Shown one piece after another: positions 53,405 to 62,685 of a DNA stretch of 64,000 nucleotides (the first letter of the stretch is position 1; each line of letters starts with the position of its first letter). Source of the stretch: UBA4417 sp031550085 (lineage in GTDB: Bacteria; Bacteroidota; Bacteroidia; Bacteroidales; UBA4417); assembly GCA_031550085.1 (NCBI GenBank), contig JAVBOY010000030.1, positions 31,679 to 95,678 on the forward strand, given 5' to 3'. The notes beneath the pieces were generated by a model. The model did not search any database, was not told where the DNA came from, and saw only the letters and a program-made list of their open reading frames with translations. The position numbers were made by a program, and so were the translations under genes.

Positions 53405-55765
53405 TTAGAAAGGCAATCCGATTCCCAACTGCCAAACCATTTTACGGAGCTTGAAATCGTCTTCGTTAAACCATTGGTTGTCCAAGGCCGGATTTTTAAT
53501 ACGCATAGCCATGTCGATCCGGAAAATAAAGAATTTAAAGTCGAGGCGCAAGCCAAACCCGCTGTCGATGGCAATGTCATTCAGAAAGGTGTTCCAGTGG
53601 AAAGCTCCTCCCGGAAAATTCACATCTTCTTTCCGCATCCAGATATTTCCGGCATCGACAAAGAAAGCGCCCTTGAAAAACTGGTAAATCGGGAACCGAT
53701 ATTCGGCGCTGCTTTGAATGACTAAATCTCCGATGCGGTCGTACGAAATGGTATCGCTTGAATAACTTCCGGGCCCCAGCGAGCGGAGCATCCAACCCCG
53801 CATGTCGTTGGCGCCGCCCAACCAAAATCCTTTTTCGAAAGGCAGAACCTGGGAGTTTCCGTAAGGAATCCCGATTCCCGAAACAAGCCGCCAGGCCAGG
53901 GAACGCTCTTTGCCGAGCATCCACAGCAGCCGGAAGTCGAGATCAAACCGGATGTATTGCGAATAAGGAATTCCGAATTTATTGTAAGTCCCGTCATCGC
54001 TTAACGGAGTGTTAAATAATTTATCGCCCAGATACAGGAAATTTCCCGAGGTTTCGGCAGCCAGACGCAGAAAGTAGTTATGGTTTAAGGACTGGTTGTA
54101 TTTGTTACTGATTAAAATACTATACCGGGTCATGGAAAGCATGTGGTCGGTATACTGGCTTATAATTTGCGGATCGGAAAAAGAGCGGAGGCTGGCTTCA
54201 AAAGCGGAATCCTTTTCAATGCTTACAAAGTTCAGCTCAAAGGGTGTAAACGTGTGTCGCATCCGTTCGTTAAGGCTCCATTGGTAAGGAAAAGCTACGG
54301 ATGTAACCCGGCGTTCGTAGTCGGGGCGATGCTCAAAGCTATACCCGGCATTGATGGATGTTGTGGGGTTCCCGTATTGAGCGATGGATAAAATATTAAA
54401 CGGCACCAACAACCGGGGGAAATCCAGTCCGATCCCCGCGCTGGCTTCCAGGGTATTGAAAACTTTGAGGTATTTTTTTATGTCCGTTGCTTCGAAATTC
54501 CCTTGTGCTTCCGCTGCCAGGTTTAACTTTATCTGGAAAACTTCCCCGCCCCTGAAGATATTGGCGTTCCGGTACCCGGTGTTTACACCCATTCCCAAAC
54601 TTCCGCCCGAAGTGGTGGCTTCCGTGTCGAACATAATTTCGCTCACTTCGTTTTGCGCGAGGTTGATGTTACAATCCAGCCATTGTTTCTTCCCGAGGGG
54701 AAGTTCATTTAAGTTGGCCATATTGTAGTTTATGGTAACCGACTGTACAATGGGCAATTGAATGATTTTCTTGTAAACCCGGCTCGTTAAATCCCGGTTA
54801 TAGGTTTGTCCGGAAGCGATGGATAATTTTTCAGCAATGGTCCGCGGGCGGAATTTCAAGTCATCCGAAGAAATAAAATACAACGTCTGCAGCGTAGTAT
54901 CCTTTTTGTACATTTTATACTGGTAGACCAGCGTATCTTTATCTTTGGGACTGTTATTAGCTTCGGCGCTCCCGTGCAAATCGATGTAAATGTTGCGGAG
55001 GAAGTATTGCGGATAGTTTACCTGGACAAGCGAATCGCTGTTGGGTAATTTTACCTCGAATTCTTTTAATACCAGGGTCATATCGACCTGATGATTCCCG
55101 ATGGTCGTATCCACCTGGTAAAAAATCTCATTTTTTGAAAAGGTATAATAGCCCAGGTTTTTCAATTCTTTTGTAATCCGGTCGTTTTCATTATCCAAAA
55201 CATACGTATCGAAAATCATTTGGGGCTTGAGCAAGGATTTTGGCTTCAAAGTTTCGAAATAATGCGCAATCAAAGAATCCTTGATATCAAACGTCAAATC
55301 CCGTACCGTCAGCGGGGGGCCAGCAATGATATTGTAAGTCACCAATGCCTTGTGTTTCCGGTACTCCACACTTTGCGATATTTTCGGTTCGTGAAAGCCT
55401 TTGTTGGCAAGATACCTCCGGATGTTCAGTATGGATTGCCGGGATATGATGGTGTCGAGAATAACCGGTTTGGTTGCGAAAACGTCTTGCACCCGTTTCC
55501 GGAATTTGGTCGGTTTTTTTTCGGTCCAGTTGTAAATCCCGATGCCCGGCCGTAAGAACAGGAAATGCTTAACGGGTTTTTGCTGGATAAAGCCGTCTAC
55601 CTCGTCGGACGGAATGTACGCATTGTCGATGTGTGTTTTCGATGAAATCAGCAAGTAACCGCCCTGCTTTTGTATTTTCTTTTGGGATGAGCACGAACAC
55701 AGGAAAAAACCAAGCGCCAAAAACGCAAGGTAAAAGGTGCGGTATGAACTTTTGTTAGAAAACAT
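53405..55765 (-). CDS. TamL-like outer-membrane assembly lipoprotein (BamA/TamA family)
   Basis: The protein has 786 residues from ATG 55765; nine residues earlier a further ATG is possible. Its signal peptide ends in the lipobox FFLCSC. POTRA-like domains follow at about 30-350 (SRQSILNIRRYLANKGFHEP and VYKKIIQLPIVQSVTINYN). The C-terminal half (about 380-786) is the Omp85 barrel, with GGANDMRGWMLRSLGPGSY and a terminal aromatic strand, WQLGIGLPF. A lipidated N-terminus is the mark of the Bacteroidota TamL proteins. With a TamB partner it inserts outer-membrane proteins; no tamB is in view. Confidence 0.87.
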   Translation of the reverse strand: MFSNKSSYRTFYLAFLALGFFLCSCSSQKKIQKQGGYLLISSKTHIDNAYIPSDEVDGFIQQKPVKHFLFLRPGIGIYNWTEKKPTKFRKRVQDVFATKPVILDTIISRQSILNIRRYLANKGFHEPKISQSVEYRKHKALVTYNIIAGPPLTVRDLTFDIKDSLIAHYFETLKPKSLLKPQMIFDTYVLDNENDRITKELKNLGYYTFSKNEIFYQVDTTIGNHQVDMTLVLKEFEVKLPNSDSLVQVNYPQYFLRNIYIDLHGSAEANNSPKDKDTLVYQYKMYKKDTTLQTLYFISSDDLKFRPRTIAEKLSIASGQTYNRDLTSRVYKKIIQLPIVQSVTINYNMANLNELPLGKKQWLDCNINLAQNEVSEIMFDTEATTSGGSLGMGVNTGYRNANIFRGGEVFQIKLNLAAEAQGNFEATDIKKYLKVFNTLEASAGIGLDFPRLLVPFNILSIAQYGNPTTSINAGYSFEHRPDYERRVTSVAFPYQWSLNERMRHTFTPFELNFVSIEKDSAFEASLRSFSDPQIISQYTDHMLSMTRYSILISNKYNQSLNHNYFLRLAAETSGNFLYLGDKLFNTPLSDDGTYNKFGIPYSQYIRFDLDFRLLWMLGKERSLAWRLVSGIGIPYGNSQVLPFEKGFWLGGANDMRGWMLRSLGPGSYSSDTISYDRIGDLVIQSSAEYRFPIYQFFKGAFFVDAGNIWMRKEDVNFPGGAFHWNTFLNDIAIDSGFGLRLDFKFFIFRIDMAMRIKNPALDNQWFNEDDFKLRKMVWQLGIGLPF

Positions 55766-55843
55766 AGGCGATATGCGTTGGCAAATATACAACTTCGGGC
55801 GGTATCGTTGGTACGTTTTTTTTCAAGTTTTTTTCTGAAAAGT

Positions 55844-55873
55844 TTTGCAGATTAAAAAAAAGTTATACTTTTG
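55844..55873 (+). promoter_or_regulatory. Promoter of tRNA-Val (TAC)
   Basis: TTTG at 55844-55847, 18 bp spacer, TACTTTTG at 55866-55873, 16 bases before the tRNA. Confidence 0.8.
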
Positions 55874-55889
55874 CAGTCCTTTCCATGAA

Positions 55890-55964
55890 GGGAGCATAGC
55901 TCAGCTGGTTCAGAGCACCTGCCTTACAAGCAGGGGGTCACAGGTTCGAACCCTGTTGCTCCCA
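55890..55964 (+). tRNA. tRNA-Val (TAC)
   Basis: Complete cloverleaf of 75 nt. The acceptor is GGGAGCA/TGCTCCC with discriminator A. The anticodon stem CCTGC/GCAGG with loop CTTACAA gives anticodon TAC. The T arm ACAGG-TTCGAAC-CCTGT is standard. CCA is not encoded. Together with the GAC gene at 36.8 kb it covers all Val codons. Confidence 0.96.
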
Positions 55965-55969
55965 CTCCA

Positions 55970-55998
55970 AAGCCCGACTTATCAAGCCGGGCTTTTTT
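55970..55998 (+). terminator. Terminator after tRNA-Val
   Basis: AAGCCCG (55970-55976) pairs with CGGGCTT (55988-55994), followed by TTTT. Confidence 0.85.
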
Positions 55999-56081
55999 AT
56001 TTTTGGCGTTTGGCAAATTTTGTAGCTTTTACACGTTTTTTCGTCATTTGTGTAAGCAAATGTGTAAGCAGAAAAACAATC

Positions 56082-56126
56082 ATGAAAGCTCATGCAGAAA
56101 GCATTTTTCTTTTTAACCAAAAATAG
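56082..56126 (+). pseudogene. Possible remnant of an integrase start
   Basis: A 14-codon frame MKAHAESIFLFNQK opens 118 bp after the tRNA-Val and stops at TAG. The start recalls Bacteroidota tyrosine recombinases (MKA-x-A-x-IFL), and TGTAAGCAAATGTGTAAGCA upstream looks like DNA beside tRNA-linked integrases. The match is short and from memory, so the call is weak. Confidence 0.25.
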
Positions 56127-56148
56127 TAGTCAACTATTTTTTTAGTTT

Positions 56149-56156
56149 TACATTTG
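56149..56156 (+). promoter_or_regulatory. -7 element of the DUF4932 gene
   Basis: TACATTTG matches the consensus, 32 bases before the ATG. Confidence 0.55.
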
Positions 56157-56188
56157 TCGAAAGTTTACTTTCTCTCCAAATCAAGCGT

Positions 56189-57592
56189 ATGAAAAAAATC
56201 TTTCTGTTTTTTGTCTGTTCTTTCCTTTTTGGAAACCTTTATTCGCAAGAAATTCCAATACCTCGTGTGGATGAACGTATTGAGTTGCTTAGCACTGTTT
56301 TTCGCTTAGCCGGTGCGGAAGAATATTCCAACAATAGCTTTCTGGTTTACACGCAAAAAGTTGACGAATATTTTGCTCCGGTCAAAACACACGAATTGAT
56401 AAATTATATTTCGGTTCTACGCAAAGAATCAAATGTTTATTATGATGCCGTGATGAGTTTTGCCATTGCAACTGAAATTACGGACAACAAAATCCAGTTT
56501 AAACCCAATGCCGTTTTAGACAATTTGCACGAACGTTGGCGCCCGGCAGAAAGTGAAAAATTTCTGCAATTGCTAAACCAGTTTTACACCGAAAGCCGGT
56601 TCCATCAATTTTTTGAAAGTCAAAAGACATTGCATGACACGGTAGCAAACCGTTTTGAAAAGGTATTAAAAACGATTGATTTCAATTGGTTTCAACGGTT
56701 TTACGGACAAAATTCGGGCGAAACATTTCAATTGGTTATCAGCTTGCTCAATGGCGGCGGAAATTATGGGCCGCAACAACAATATACCGACAAACCCAAT
56801 GAGGTGTTTGCCATTTTGGGAACTTGGGACATTGACAGTTTGGGTTTTCCGAATTATTCGGATCAGTATGCTGAAACGCTTATCCACGAATATGCACACT
56901 CATTTTGCAACCCATTGATTAAAAGCAATTATGAAGCCTTGAAACCAACTGCCGAAAAGTTCTTTAAACTCAACAAAGATTTGCTGGCATCACAAGCTTA
57001 TGGAAATTCGAAAATCATGCTTTACGAAATATTGGTGCGAGCTTCGGTGATAAAATATCTTGAAGAAACTGCCAGTTTTTCTGAAAACCGCATAAAGTAC
57101 TTGATTAATAATGAGCAGTTTTCCGGATTCATTTGGATTGATAAATTGCTGGAAGCATTGAAGGTTTACGAAAACAACCGCACACAATACCCCACATTGG
57201 AAAGTTTTATGCCTCAAATTGTTGAAACACAAAATAGATTGTCTCCCAAACAGGTGCAAAAAGAGTTTTTTAAAAGTTGTGCTCAAATCAAGTCATTTTC
57301 TATCAAAGACAAATCGAACTCGGTTGATCCTGCAGTGAAAGAATTGACGCTCTCCTTTTCGCAACCCATGAACAAAAATGTTTACGGAATTGGAAATGGA
57401 AGAGTCGCGAACAGTAAAGCGCCTAAATTTACCGGTGTTAGCTGGAATGAAACCGGGACGAAATGCACATTTAAACTCGAACTGGAACCCAACACGCTTT
57501 ATTCGTTTAATTTTTTGGGCAACAGATTTTTATCGGAAACGGGAAAGCCTTTGTCAAAATCTTACCAGCTTAGTTTCCATACAAAAAAGTAA
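56189..57592 (+). CDS. DUF4932-like secreted putative metalloprotease
   Basis: The 467-residue protein has a signal peptide (1-19). A zinc-protease motif H233-E234-x2-H237 lies in ETLIHEYAHSFCNPL. A C-terminal beta domain (about 375-467) begins SVDPAVKELTLSFSQPMNKN and ends in a strand; it resembles a Big/Ig-like adhesion fold. I place it in the DUF4932 family from memory. It probably acts on proteins outside the cytoplasm. Confidence 0.75.
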   Translation: MKKIFLFFVCSFLFGNLYSQEIPIPRVDERIELLSTVFRLAGAEEYSNNSFLVYTQKVDEYFAPVKTHELINYISVLRKESNVYYDAVMSFAIATEITDNKIQFKPNAVLDNLHERWRPAESEKFLQLLNQFYTESRFHQFFESQKTLHDTVANRFEKVLKTIDFNWFQRFYGQNSGETFQLVISLLNGGGNYGPQQQYTDKPNEVFAILGTWDIDSLGFPNYSDQYAETLIHEYAHSFCNPLIKSNYEALKPTAEKFFKLNKDLLASQAYGNSKIMLYEILVRASVIKYLEETASFSENRIKYLINNEQFSGFIWIDKLLEALKVYENNRTQYPTLESFMPQIVETQNRLSPKQVQKEFFKSCAQIKSFSIKDKSNSVDPAVKELTLSFSQPMNKNVYGIGNGRVANSKAPKFTGVSWNETGTKCTFKLELEPNTLYSFNFLGNRFLSETGKPLSKSYQLSFHTKK

Positions 57593-57610
57593 AGCCGAAA
57601 TTTTGGTTTG

Positions 57611-57618
57611 TATCTTTG
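57611..57618 (+). promoter_or_regulatory. -7 element upstream of the DUF6873-like gene
   Basis: TATCTTTG matches the consensus, 31 bases before the ATG at 57650. Confidence 0.55.
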
Positions 57619-57649
57619 CTTCATTCTAAAGTGGGGAGCATAAGGGGTC

Positions 57650-58342
57650 ATGCTTATTATTGTTAATGAATTATTGAAACCTCAAATCATCGAAAAGCTG
57701 TCTGCTTTGGGCGAAGTGGTTTGTTTTTCGACTTCAAACATCATGTATGAGGCGGTAAGCGGGCATCCGGATTTGTTTTTTTGTCCCACGGAAAAACAGC
57801 TGATTGTGGCTCCGAATGTGCCTCTGGAGTATTTGGCGATGTTGGAGAAACACGCCTTGAATTATTCGTTGGGGAGAAATCCGGTGGGAGCGAAATATCC
57901 CGAAACCGCCCGTTACAATGCGGTTTGTACGGAAACGTTCTTTATCCATAATTTGAATGTAAGCGATCCGGAATTGCTTCGCAACAACAGCGGCCAGGAA
58001 AGAATCCATGTTTCGCAGGGGTATACCCGCTGCAATTTGCTGGCATTGAAAAAGGATGCCTTTGTTACTTCCGACCGGGGAATTTACAAAACGCTTCAGG
58101 CAAGGGGATTGGATGTACTTTTTGTTTCGCCCTGGGGAATTGTTTTGCCGGGATTCGGGTATGGTTTCTTTGGGGGATGTTGCGGGGTTATGGGCGACCA
58201 ACTCTTTATCACCGGAGGCCTGAGCCGTTTTCCGGAAGGAGAAAAGGTACAAACGTTTGTTTCTGATTTAGGGTATGAGATCGTGGAACTTTCACAAGAA
58301 CCCTTGTTCGATGCGGGATCCATCCTGTTTCTTGAAAAGTAG
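57650..58342 (+). CDS. DUF6873-like protein
   Basis: The 230-residue cytoplasmic protein has an alternating helix/strand sequence with GFFGGCCGVMGDQLFITGGL near 175-194 and the pair YTRCNLLALKKDAFVTSDRG near 125-144. The pattern fits the DUF6873 family, described as having a GME (guanidino-modifying enzyme-like) fold. Which residues are catalytic, and on what, is not clear; Cys181/Cys182 are candidates. It converges with sufS. Confidence 0.6.
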   Translation: MLIIVNELLKPQIIEKLSALGEVVCFSTSNIMYEAVSGHPDLFFCPTEKQLIVAPNVPLEYLAMLEKHALNYSLGRNPVGAKYPETARYNAVCTETFFIHNLNVSDPELLRNNSGQERIHVSQGYTRCNLLALKKDAFVTSDRGIYKTLQARGLDVLFVSPWGIVLPGFGYGFFGGCCGVMGDQLFITGGLSRFPEGEKVQTFVSDLGYEIVELSQEPLFDAGSILFLEK

Positions 58343-58354
58343 AACGGGTTCTTT

Positions 58355-59563
58355 TTAAAACATTTCTTTTACTTTCTTCAAGGCTTCCACCAACCGGTCG
58401 ATTTCCCCGCGTGTGTTGTAAAAAGCAAAGGATGCGCGGCAGGTTCCGGTAATTCCCAGCCGTTCCATCAACGGCATGGTGCAATGGTTTCCGCTGCGGA
58501 CAGCGATGCCGTAATGGTCGATAATGGTCGCCATATCGTAAAAATGAATTCCTTCCAATAAGAAAGACACAATGGACGCTTTTTGCTTTGCGTTTCCGTA
58601 AATAACCAGACCGTCGATTTCCGACAGCCGCTGGGTGGCATAAGCCAGCAAATCGCTTTCCTGTTTCTGGATAAAATCCCAACCGGTTTCCTGCAAATAA
58701 TCGACAGCGGCGCCCAGCCCCAAAGCATCAGCCACCGAAGGCGTTCCCGCTTCAAATTTATAGGGCAGTTCGTTGAAGGTTGTTTTTTCGATGGAAACCG
58801 TTTTGATCATTTCCCCGCCGAAATGGAAGGGCGGCATTTTTTCGAGCCAGGCTTCTTTGCCGTACAATCCGCCGATTCCCATGGGCGCATACATTTTATG
58901 TCCTGAAAAGGTATAAAAGTCGCAATCCAAAGCTTGTACATCGACCGGGGCATGCGACAATCCCTGTGCGCCGTCGACCAATACCGGCACTCCCTGCCGG
59001 TGGGAAAGTTCCACAATTTGCCGAATGGGGTTGATGGTCCCCAGGGTATTGGAAATATGGGTTACGGCAACCAGCCGGGTCTTCTCCGAAAGCATTTTTG
59101 CGAAAGCATCCAGATCCAGTTCGCCTTCGCCGGAAACAGGGATTACCCGGAAACGGGCTTTTTTGCGCAAGCACAGTTGCTGCCAGGGAACAAAATTGGA
59201 ATGGTGTTCCATATGCGATACCAGCACTTCGTCGCCCTCGTTTACAAAGGCTTCGCCAAAAGTATAGGCAACCAGGTTTACCGCTTCGGTGGTTCCCCGG
59301 GTAAAAATGATTTCATGCGGATGGGCTGCATTCACAAAGCGGGCCATCTTTTGCCGGGCCGCTTCGAATTGCTGAGTGGCTTCATGCCCCAAATGGTGAA
59401 CGGAGCGGTGGACATTCGAGTTTATTTCGGAATAATACGAGACAAGGGCCTGAATGACCTTTTGCGGTTTTTGCGTGGTGGCCGCATTGTCCAGATACAC
59501 CAGCGGCTTGCCGTCGATCTGGCAGTTTAAAATGGGAAAGTCGGCGCGGATCCTGGCTAACAT
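58355..59563 (-). CDS. sufS: SufS-type cysteine desulfurase
   Basis: SufS takes sulfur from cysteine for iron-sulfur cluster assembly. The 402-residue PLP enzyme has Lys223 in TFSGHKMYAPMGIG for the cofactor, His120/His121 in VSHMEHHSNFVPW, and the persulfide Cys361 in VRSGNHCTMPL. These are marks of the SufS rather than the IscS group. No other suf genes lie in the window, unusual since sufBCDS often cluster. Confidence 0.95.
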   Translation of the reverse strand: MLARIRADFPILNCQIDGKPLVYLDNAATTQKPQKVIQALVSYYSEINSNVHRSVHHLGHEATQQFEAARQKMARFVNAAHPHEIIFTRGTTEAVNLVAYTFGEAFVNEGDEVLVSHMEHHSNFVPWQQLCLRKKARFRVIPVSGEGELDLDAFAKMLSEKTRLVAVTHISNTLGTINPIRQIVELSHRQGVPVLVDGAQGLSHAPVDVQALDCDFYTFSGHKMYAPMGIGGLYGKEAWLEKMPPFHFGGEMIKTVSIEKTTFNELPYKFEAGTPSVADALGLGAAVDYLQETGWDFIQKQESDLLAYATQRLSEIDGLVIYGNAKQKASIVSFLLEGIHFYDMATIIDHYGIAVRSGNHCTMPLMERLGITGTCRASFAFYNTRGEIDRLVEALKKVKEMF

Positions 59564-59592
59564 TTCTTTGGGGCTTTTGGGTTTATTCCCTG

Positions 59593-59600
59593 CAAAGATA
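59593..59600 (-). promoter_or_regulatory. -7 element of the sufS promoter
   Basis: The minus strand reads TATCTTTG, a perfect match, 29 bases before the ATG. Beyond it to 59867 I see only purine-rich spacer DNA. Confidence 0.55.
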
Positions 59601-59867
59601 CGGCAAAATTATTTTTTTGGCTTTTGCCGTTAGGGAAAAGCCGGGGAAATGGGTACGGTGAAGGGTACAAGGTAAAGGAAAACCCGGGAAGATATTTTTT
59701 ACCTATAACGGGTGGCTTGTAACGGATAACGAGAGAATATTATTTTTTATTAACCCATCAGGCGAGAGAACGCTGTCTTTTGGAACGGACAAGAACTGTA
59801 AATTCCGCATAAGTTTTCCCAAAGTACATCTCCGCCTATGTCAAACGGCTTGTTATAGGAAGCTTTT

Positions 59868-60650
59868 CTATTCCTTGTTGAATCTTTTAAAGTAATCATC
59901 AATTTGCGGTCGCAATTCGATGCCGGATTTTTCAAAACAATCAAGTAATTCAATGTATGCGCCTTCTCCTCCAAGGAAATCCCAAAATTCTTCAGCAACT
60001 TTAAGTTCGTTTTTAAGGTCGAGCATTCCGCGCATAGTCCAACGGTTGTATGGTTGTGGCTCGTATGGATTGTAAGGAATGGCAATAAGAGTTTGAATTT
60101 TTGTGCCTGGATTAACAGCAAGTGTTGTGGCCACCCATTCTAAAAGAGTTCTTTTGAATTCTTTAAAGCCTCCGGCATTGGGTTTTGCGGTTTTAATATC
60201 AATTAGATAAACTATTCCATCATGAGAAGTTAATTTTAAATCAACTTTTGTGGGTTTTACAGGTCTCATTTCTCCTTGTTGACAAACAGCTCTGATAGCT
60301 TCAATTTCTTCGATTTTATCAGGTACAATACTTGCAATAGCAAGATTATCCATAATGTCTTGAATAATCCTTTGTGCTTCAGAAGAAATTTGTTTCCCTG
60401 AAGTTTGCTGTAATTCTGCATTGGCAAAGTTTAGAAGTGCCAGTGATTTTGCGACAGGCTCAAAAATACTTGTACCGAAATTTGTACTCAATGAGTGAAT
60501 AAATGAATACAATGCAATCCTGTCTTTTCCCAACAGCCGAAAATGAAAAGGCATCGATGCCGGCTCAGGATTATAATTTTGGAATTTATTACGCAAAGAG
60601 GCCGTAATAACTTGTTGAATGTGTATTTTCTGTTCGTTAGATAATGCCAT
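59868..60650 (-). CDS. TdeIII-like type II restriction endonuclease
   Basis: The 260-residue protein fits the TdeIII-like family, with NKFQNYNPEPASMPFHFRLL near residue 21. The PD-(D/E)xK site is D137 and D151-I-K153 (KVDLKLTSHDGIVYLIDIK). As I recall, TdeIII recognises GGNCC; whether this enzyme does cannot be read from the sequence. It starts 2 bp after the methyltransferase stop. Low-GC codons differ from most neighbours, as expected of a horizontally acquired restriction pair. Confidence 0.83.
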   Translation of the reverse strand: MALSNEQKIHIQQVITASLRNKFQNYNPEPASMPFHFRLLGKDRIALYSFIHSLSTNFGTSIFEPVAKSLALLNFANAELQQTSGKQISSEAQRIIQDIMDNLAIASIVPDKIEEIEAIRAVCQQGEMRPVKPTKVDLKLTSHDGIVYLIDIKTAKPNAGGFKEFKRTLLEWVATTLAVNPGTKIQTLIAIPYNPYEPQPYNRWTMRGMLDLKNELKVAEEFWDFLGGEGAYIELLDCFEKSGIELRPQIDDYFKRFNKE

Positions 60651-60652
60651 TT

Positions 60653-62245
60653 TTACTTTTCTTTTAAATGAAATATCGTTTCAGAATACGCTGTTTTATC
60701 TTTTTCTGTACGGTTTAATACCGGTCGCTTGAATTGATTGACTATTTTCATTCCGGAATTTTCGGCAATGGTTGGATACATGTTGTATTTGTCGTTGGCA
60801 ACAAGGAAAATATCATAATCATCCATAAGATATTTTTTACAGTTGTTCAGTACTTCCGATATTCCTTGAATATAACTTTGTTGGGCTTCTTTCCTCTGGC
60901 CTTTGAATAAGGGGCCAATTTCCAACTCATCGTTGCGTTCAAAGCCGAATAAATCATAAGCATAAGCATGTTGTTCGTGATAATCAATTAAACCAACATA
61001 AGGAGGGGAAGAAAAAACGCCTTTTATTTTTTGTCTTTCGAGCAATTGCCCAAATTCAGAATTTTTTTTCTGTACTTCTTTAAAAATATCGATGTTGCGG
61101 CTGTCGCCTGTAAGGCAAAGCTGACATGTATTTGTCCGTAGTTTATCAAATTGCATCAAACGCTCAACAGTATCTTTTGAATAAGTTTTCCACCATTTTA
61201 AAATTGAGAATAAAGGCTTGCATATTTTACCATGCTTGCTGCAATAATAAGTGGTGGTTACAGGTTCTATAAGTGTCGCTAAATCGGCATGAGTGGTTGC
61301 CCTGCAACTTCTGATTGTCCGGCTAAGAATAATGCTGATAATCTTTTTTGTACTTTGATTTTTGATTTTTTTGATTTCTTCAAAAACAAATTCAATTTCT
61401 TCCCGAATGTGTTGTGAATACCATTTATCCAAAAAGGAACTGTTTTTATCTTGATGTAATTTAATGTTATATTTTTTGACTAATTTTTCAAATACAGGCA
61501 AAAAAAGTTTTTCTTTCTCTATTCCGTATTCTTTTTCATTGATCTGTTTATTTCGTAAACGATATTTGTATTCAGGGACAGGGAAATATTGATTATTGAA
61601 AATATTTAATTCTTGTAGCAGTTTTTCTTCAAATTCAACAGCATTCGAGTTCTTGATAAAAGTTGCTAACAAATGAGTTATTCGCTTTAACTCATTTTGC
61701 AAATCCTCAATATCATATTTTGCTACTTTACAATTTCCAATCAACGTATTGAATGTGGATATGTCAATGCCGACCACATTCATTCCTAGTTCACAACCTT
61801 GAACCATTGTTGTTCCGCTACCGGAAAATGGATCCAATACAATGTCTCCTTTTTTGAAATAAATTTCTTTTTTAAAATTATCTGTATGATTATCGAGGAA
61901 GTATTCTACTAATTGTGGAATAAATTTCCCCTTGTAAGGATGAAGCCTGTGGATATGTTTTGTAGTTTCAGACTCTTTGTATTGATCGAACGACAAAGCC
62001 CAATTCAAATCTTCACCAAATCGCTCTTTAAAGTTCATTTCCCGTGAACCGCAATAGGATTTATAGTATTCTAAAAGGTCTTTCTCATAAACTTGTGTTA
62101 AGCCATTTTCTCCTATTTTTTTGATTCGCCCGTATTGGATAAGATAAGAAATATTGGAAGGGGTTACATTTTTACCAACATAAGTTGTAGCCCATTCGCT
62201 TGCTTCTTTTATGTTTAATAATCTGTCTGTTAACAATGTTTTCAT
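60653..62245 (-). CDS. Type II DNA methyltransferase with an N-terminal HTH
   Basis: The 530-residue protein opens with a helix-turn-helix-like region (NIKEASEWATTYVGKNVTPS). The S-adenosylmethionine motif DPFSGSGTT is at 138-146 and the catalytic SPPY at 413-416, about 270 residues later. SPPY points to N4-cytosine or N6-adenine methylation, not C5. Between them are cysteines at 335, 342, 374 and 377 that could bind zinc. It protects the host from the TdeIII-like enzyme downstream. The order of transcription, methylase first, is the safe one. Confidence 0.9.
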   Translation of the reverse strand: MKTLLTDRLLNIKEASEWATTYVGKNVTPSNISYLIQYGRIKKIGENGLTQVYEKDLLEYYKSYCGSREMNFKERFGEDLNWALSFDQYKESETTKHIHRLHPYKGKFIPQLVEYFLDNHTDNFKKEIYFKKGDIVLDPFSGSGTTMVQGCELGMNVVGIDISTFNTLIGNCKVAKYDIEDLQNELKRITHLLATFIKNSNAVEFEEKLLQELNIFNNQYFPVPEYKYRLRNKQINEKEYGIEKEKLFLPVFEKLVKKYNIKLHQDKNSSFLDKWYSQHIREEIEFVFEEIKKIKNQSTKKIISIILSRTIRSCRATTHADLATLIEPVTTTYYCSKHGKICKPLFSILKWWKTYSKDTVERLMQFDKLRTNTCQLCLTGDSRNIDIFKEVQKKNSEFGQLLERQKIKGVFSSPPYVGLIDYHEQHAYAYDLFGFERNDELEIGPLFKGQRKEAQQSYIQGISEVLNNCKKYLMDDYDIFLVANDKYNMYPTIAENSGMKIVNQFKRPVLNRTEKDKTAYSETIFHLKEK

Positions 62246-62265
62246 TCTTTAAAATGTATTCTCTA

Positions 62266-62273
62266 CAAAGATA
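62266..62273 (-). promoter_or_regulatory. -7 element of the restriction-modification operon
   Basis: The minus strand reads TATCTTTG, 20 bases before the methyltransferase ATG. Confidence 0.55.
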
Positions 62274-62488
62274 GTCGTTTTGTCATTATTCGAGGCTGTT
62301 TTTTCAACTACGTTGTCGGCCTCGGCACACTCTGGGATTGCTGCAAACCTGCTAACGGTAGACTTATTAATCAAAAAGTTATACGGAGACTCCTGAGAAT
62401 TCACAGAGTCTCACAGAGTTTAGCTGTAAACTCATTCGCAATTTGTAATTTTCAATTAAACAAACTCGCTTTCGTTGAAACCGCAGGT

Positions 62489-62586
62489 GGAATTATTGGC
62501 GGGCAGACGCGGATCGCCTGGGGTCGCTTGCTACCGGGCAAGCCGGTTGATTCTTTGATTCGATCGGCTGACGGCCAATAAATTCC
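62489..62586. repeat. 98-bp element bounded by inverted repeats
   Basis: GGAATTATTGGC (62489-62500) is matched by GCCAATAAATTCC (62574-62586), an inverse copy with one extra base. Inside is a second hairpin, CTTGC-TACCGG-GCAAG. The interior is GC-rich while the flanks are AT-rich. It may be a MITE-like remnant or a folded RNA. Confidence 0.55.
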
Positions 62587-62655
62587 TTTTACGGTTATTT
62601 CAAAATGTAAAAAAGCAGGCAAAAATAGGATGCTTTTTCACTGGAAATCAAAACT

Positions 62656-62685
62656 GTCCGCATTTGTCCGCGTTTGTCGTCATTT
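62656..62685. repeat. Three imperfect 10-bp repeats
   Basis: GTCCGCATTT, GTCCGCGTTT and GTCGTCATTT follow one another without gaps. Confidence 0.7.
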
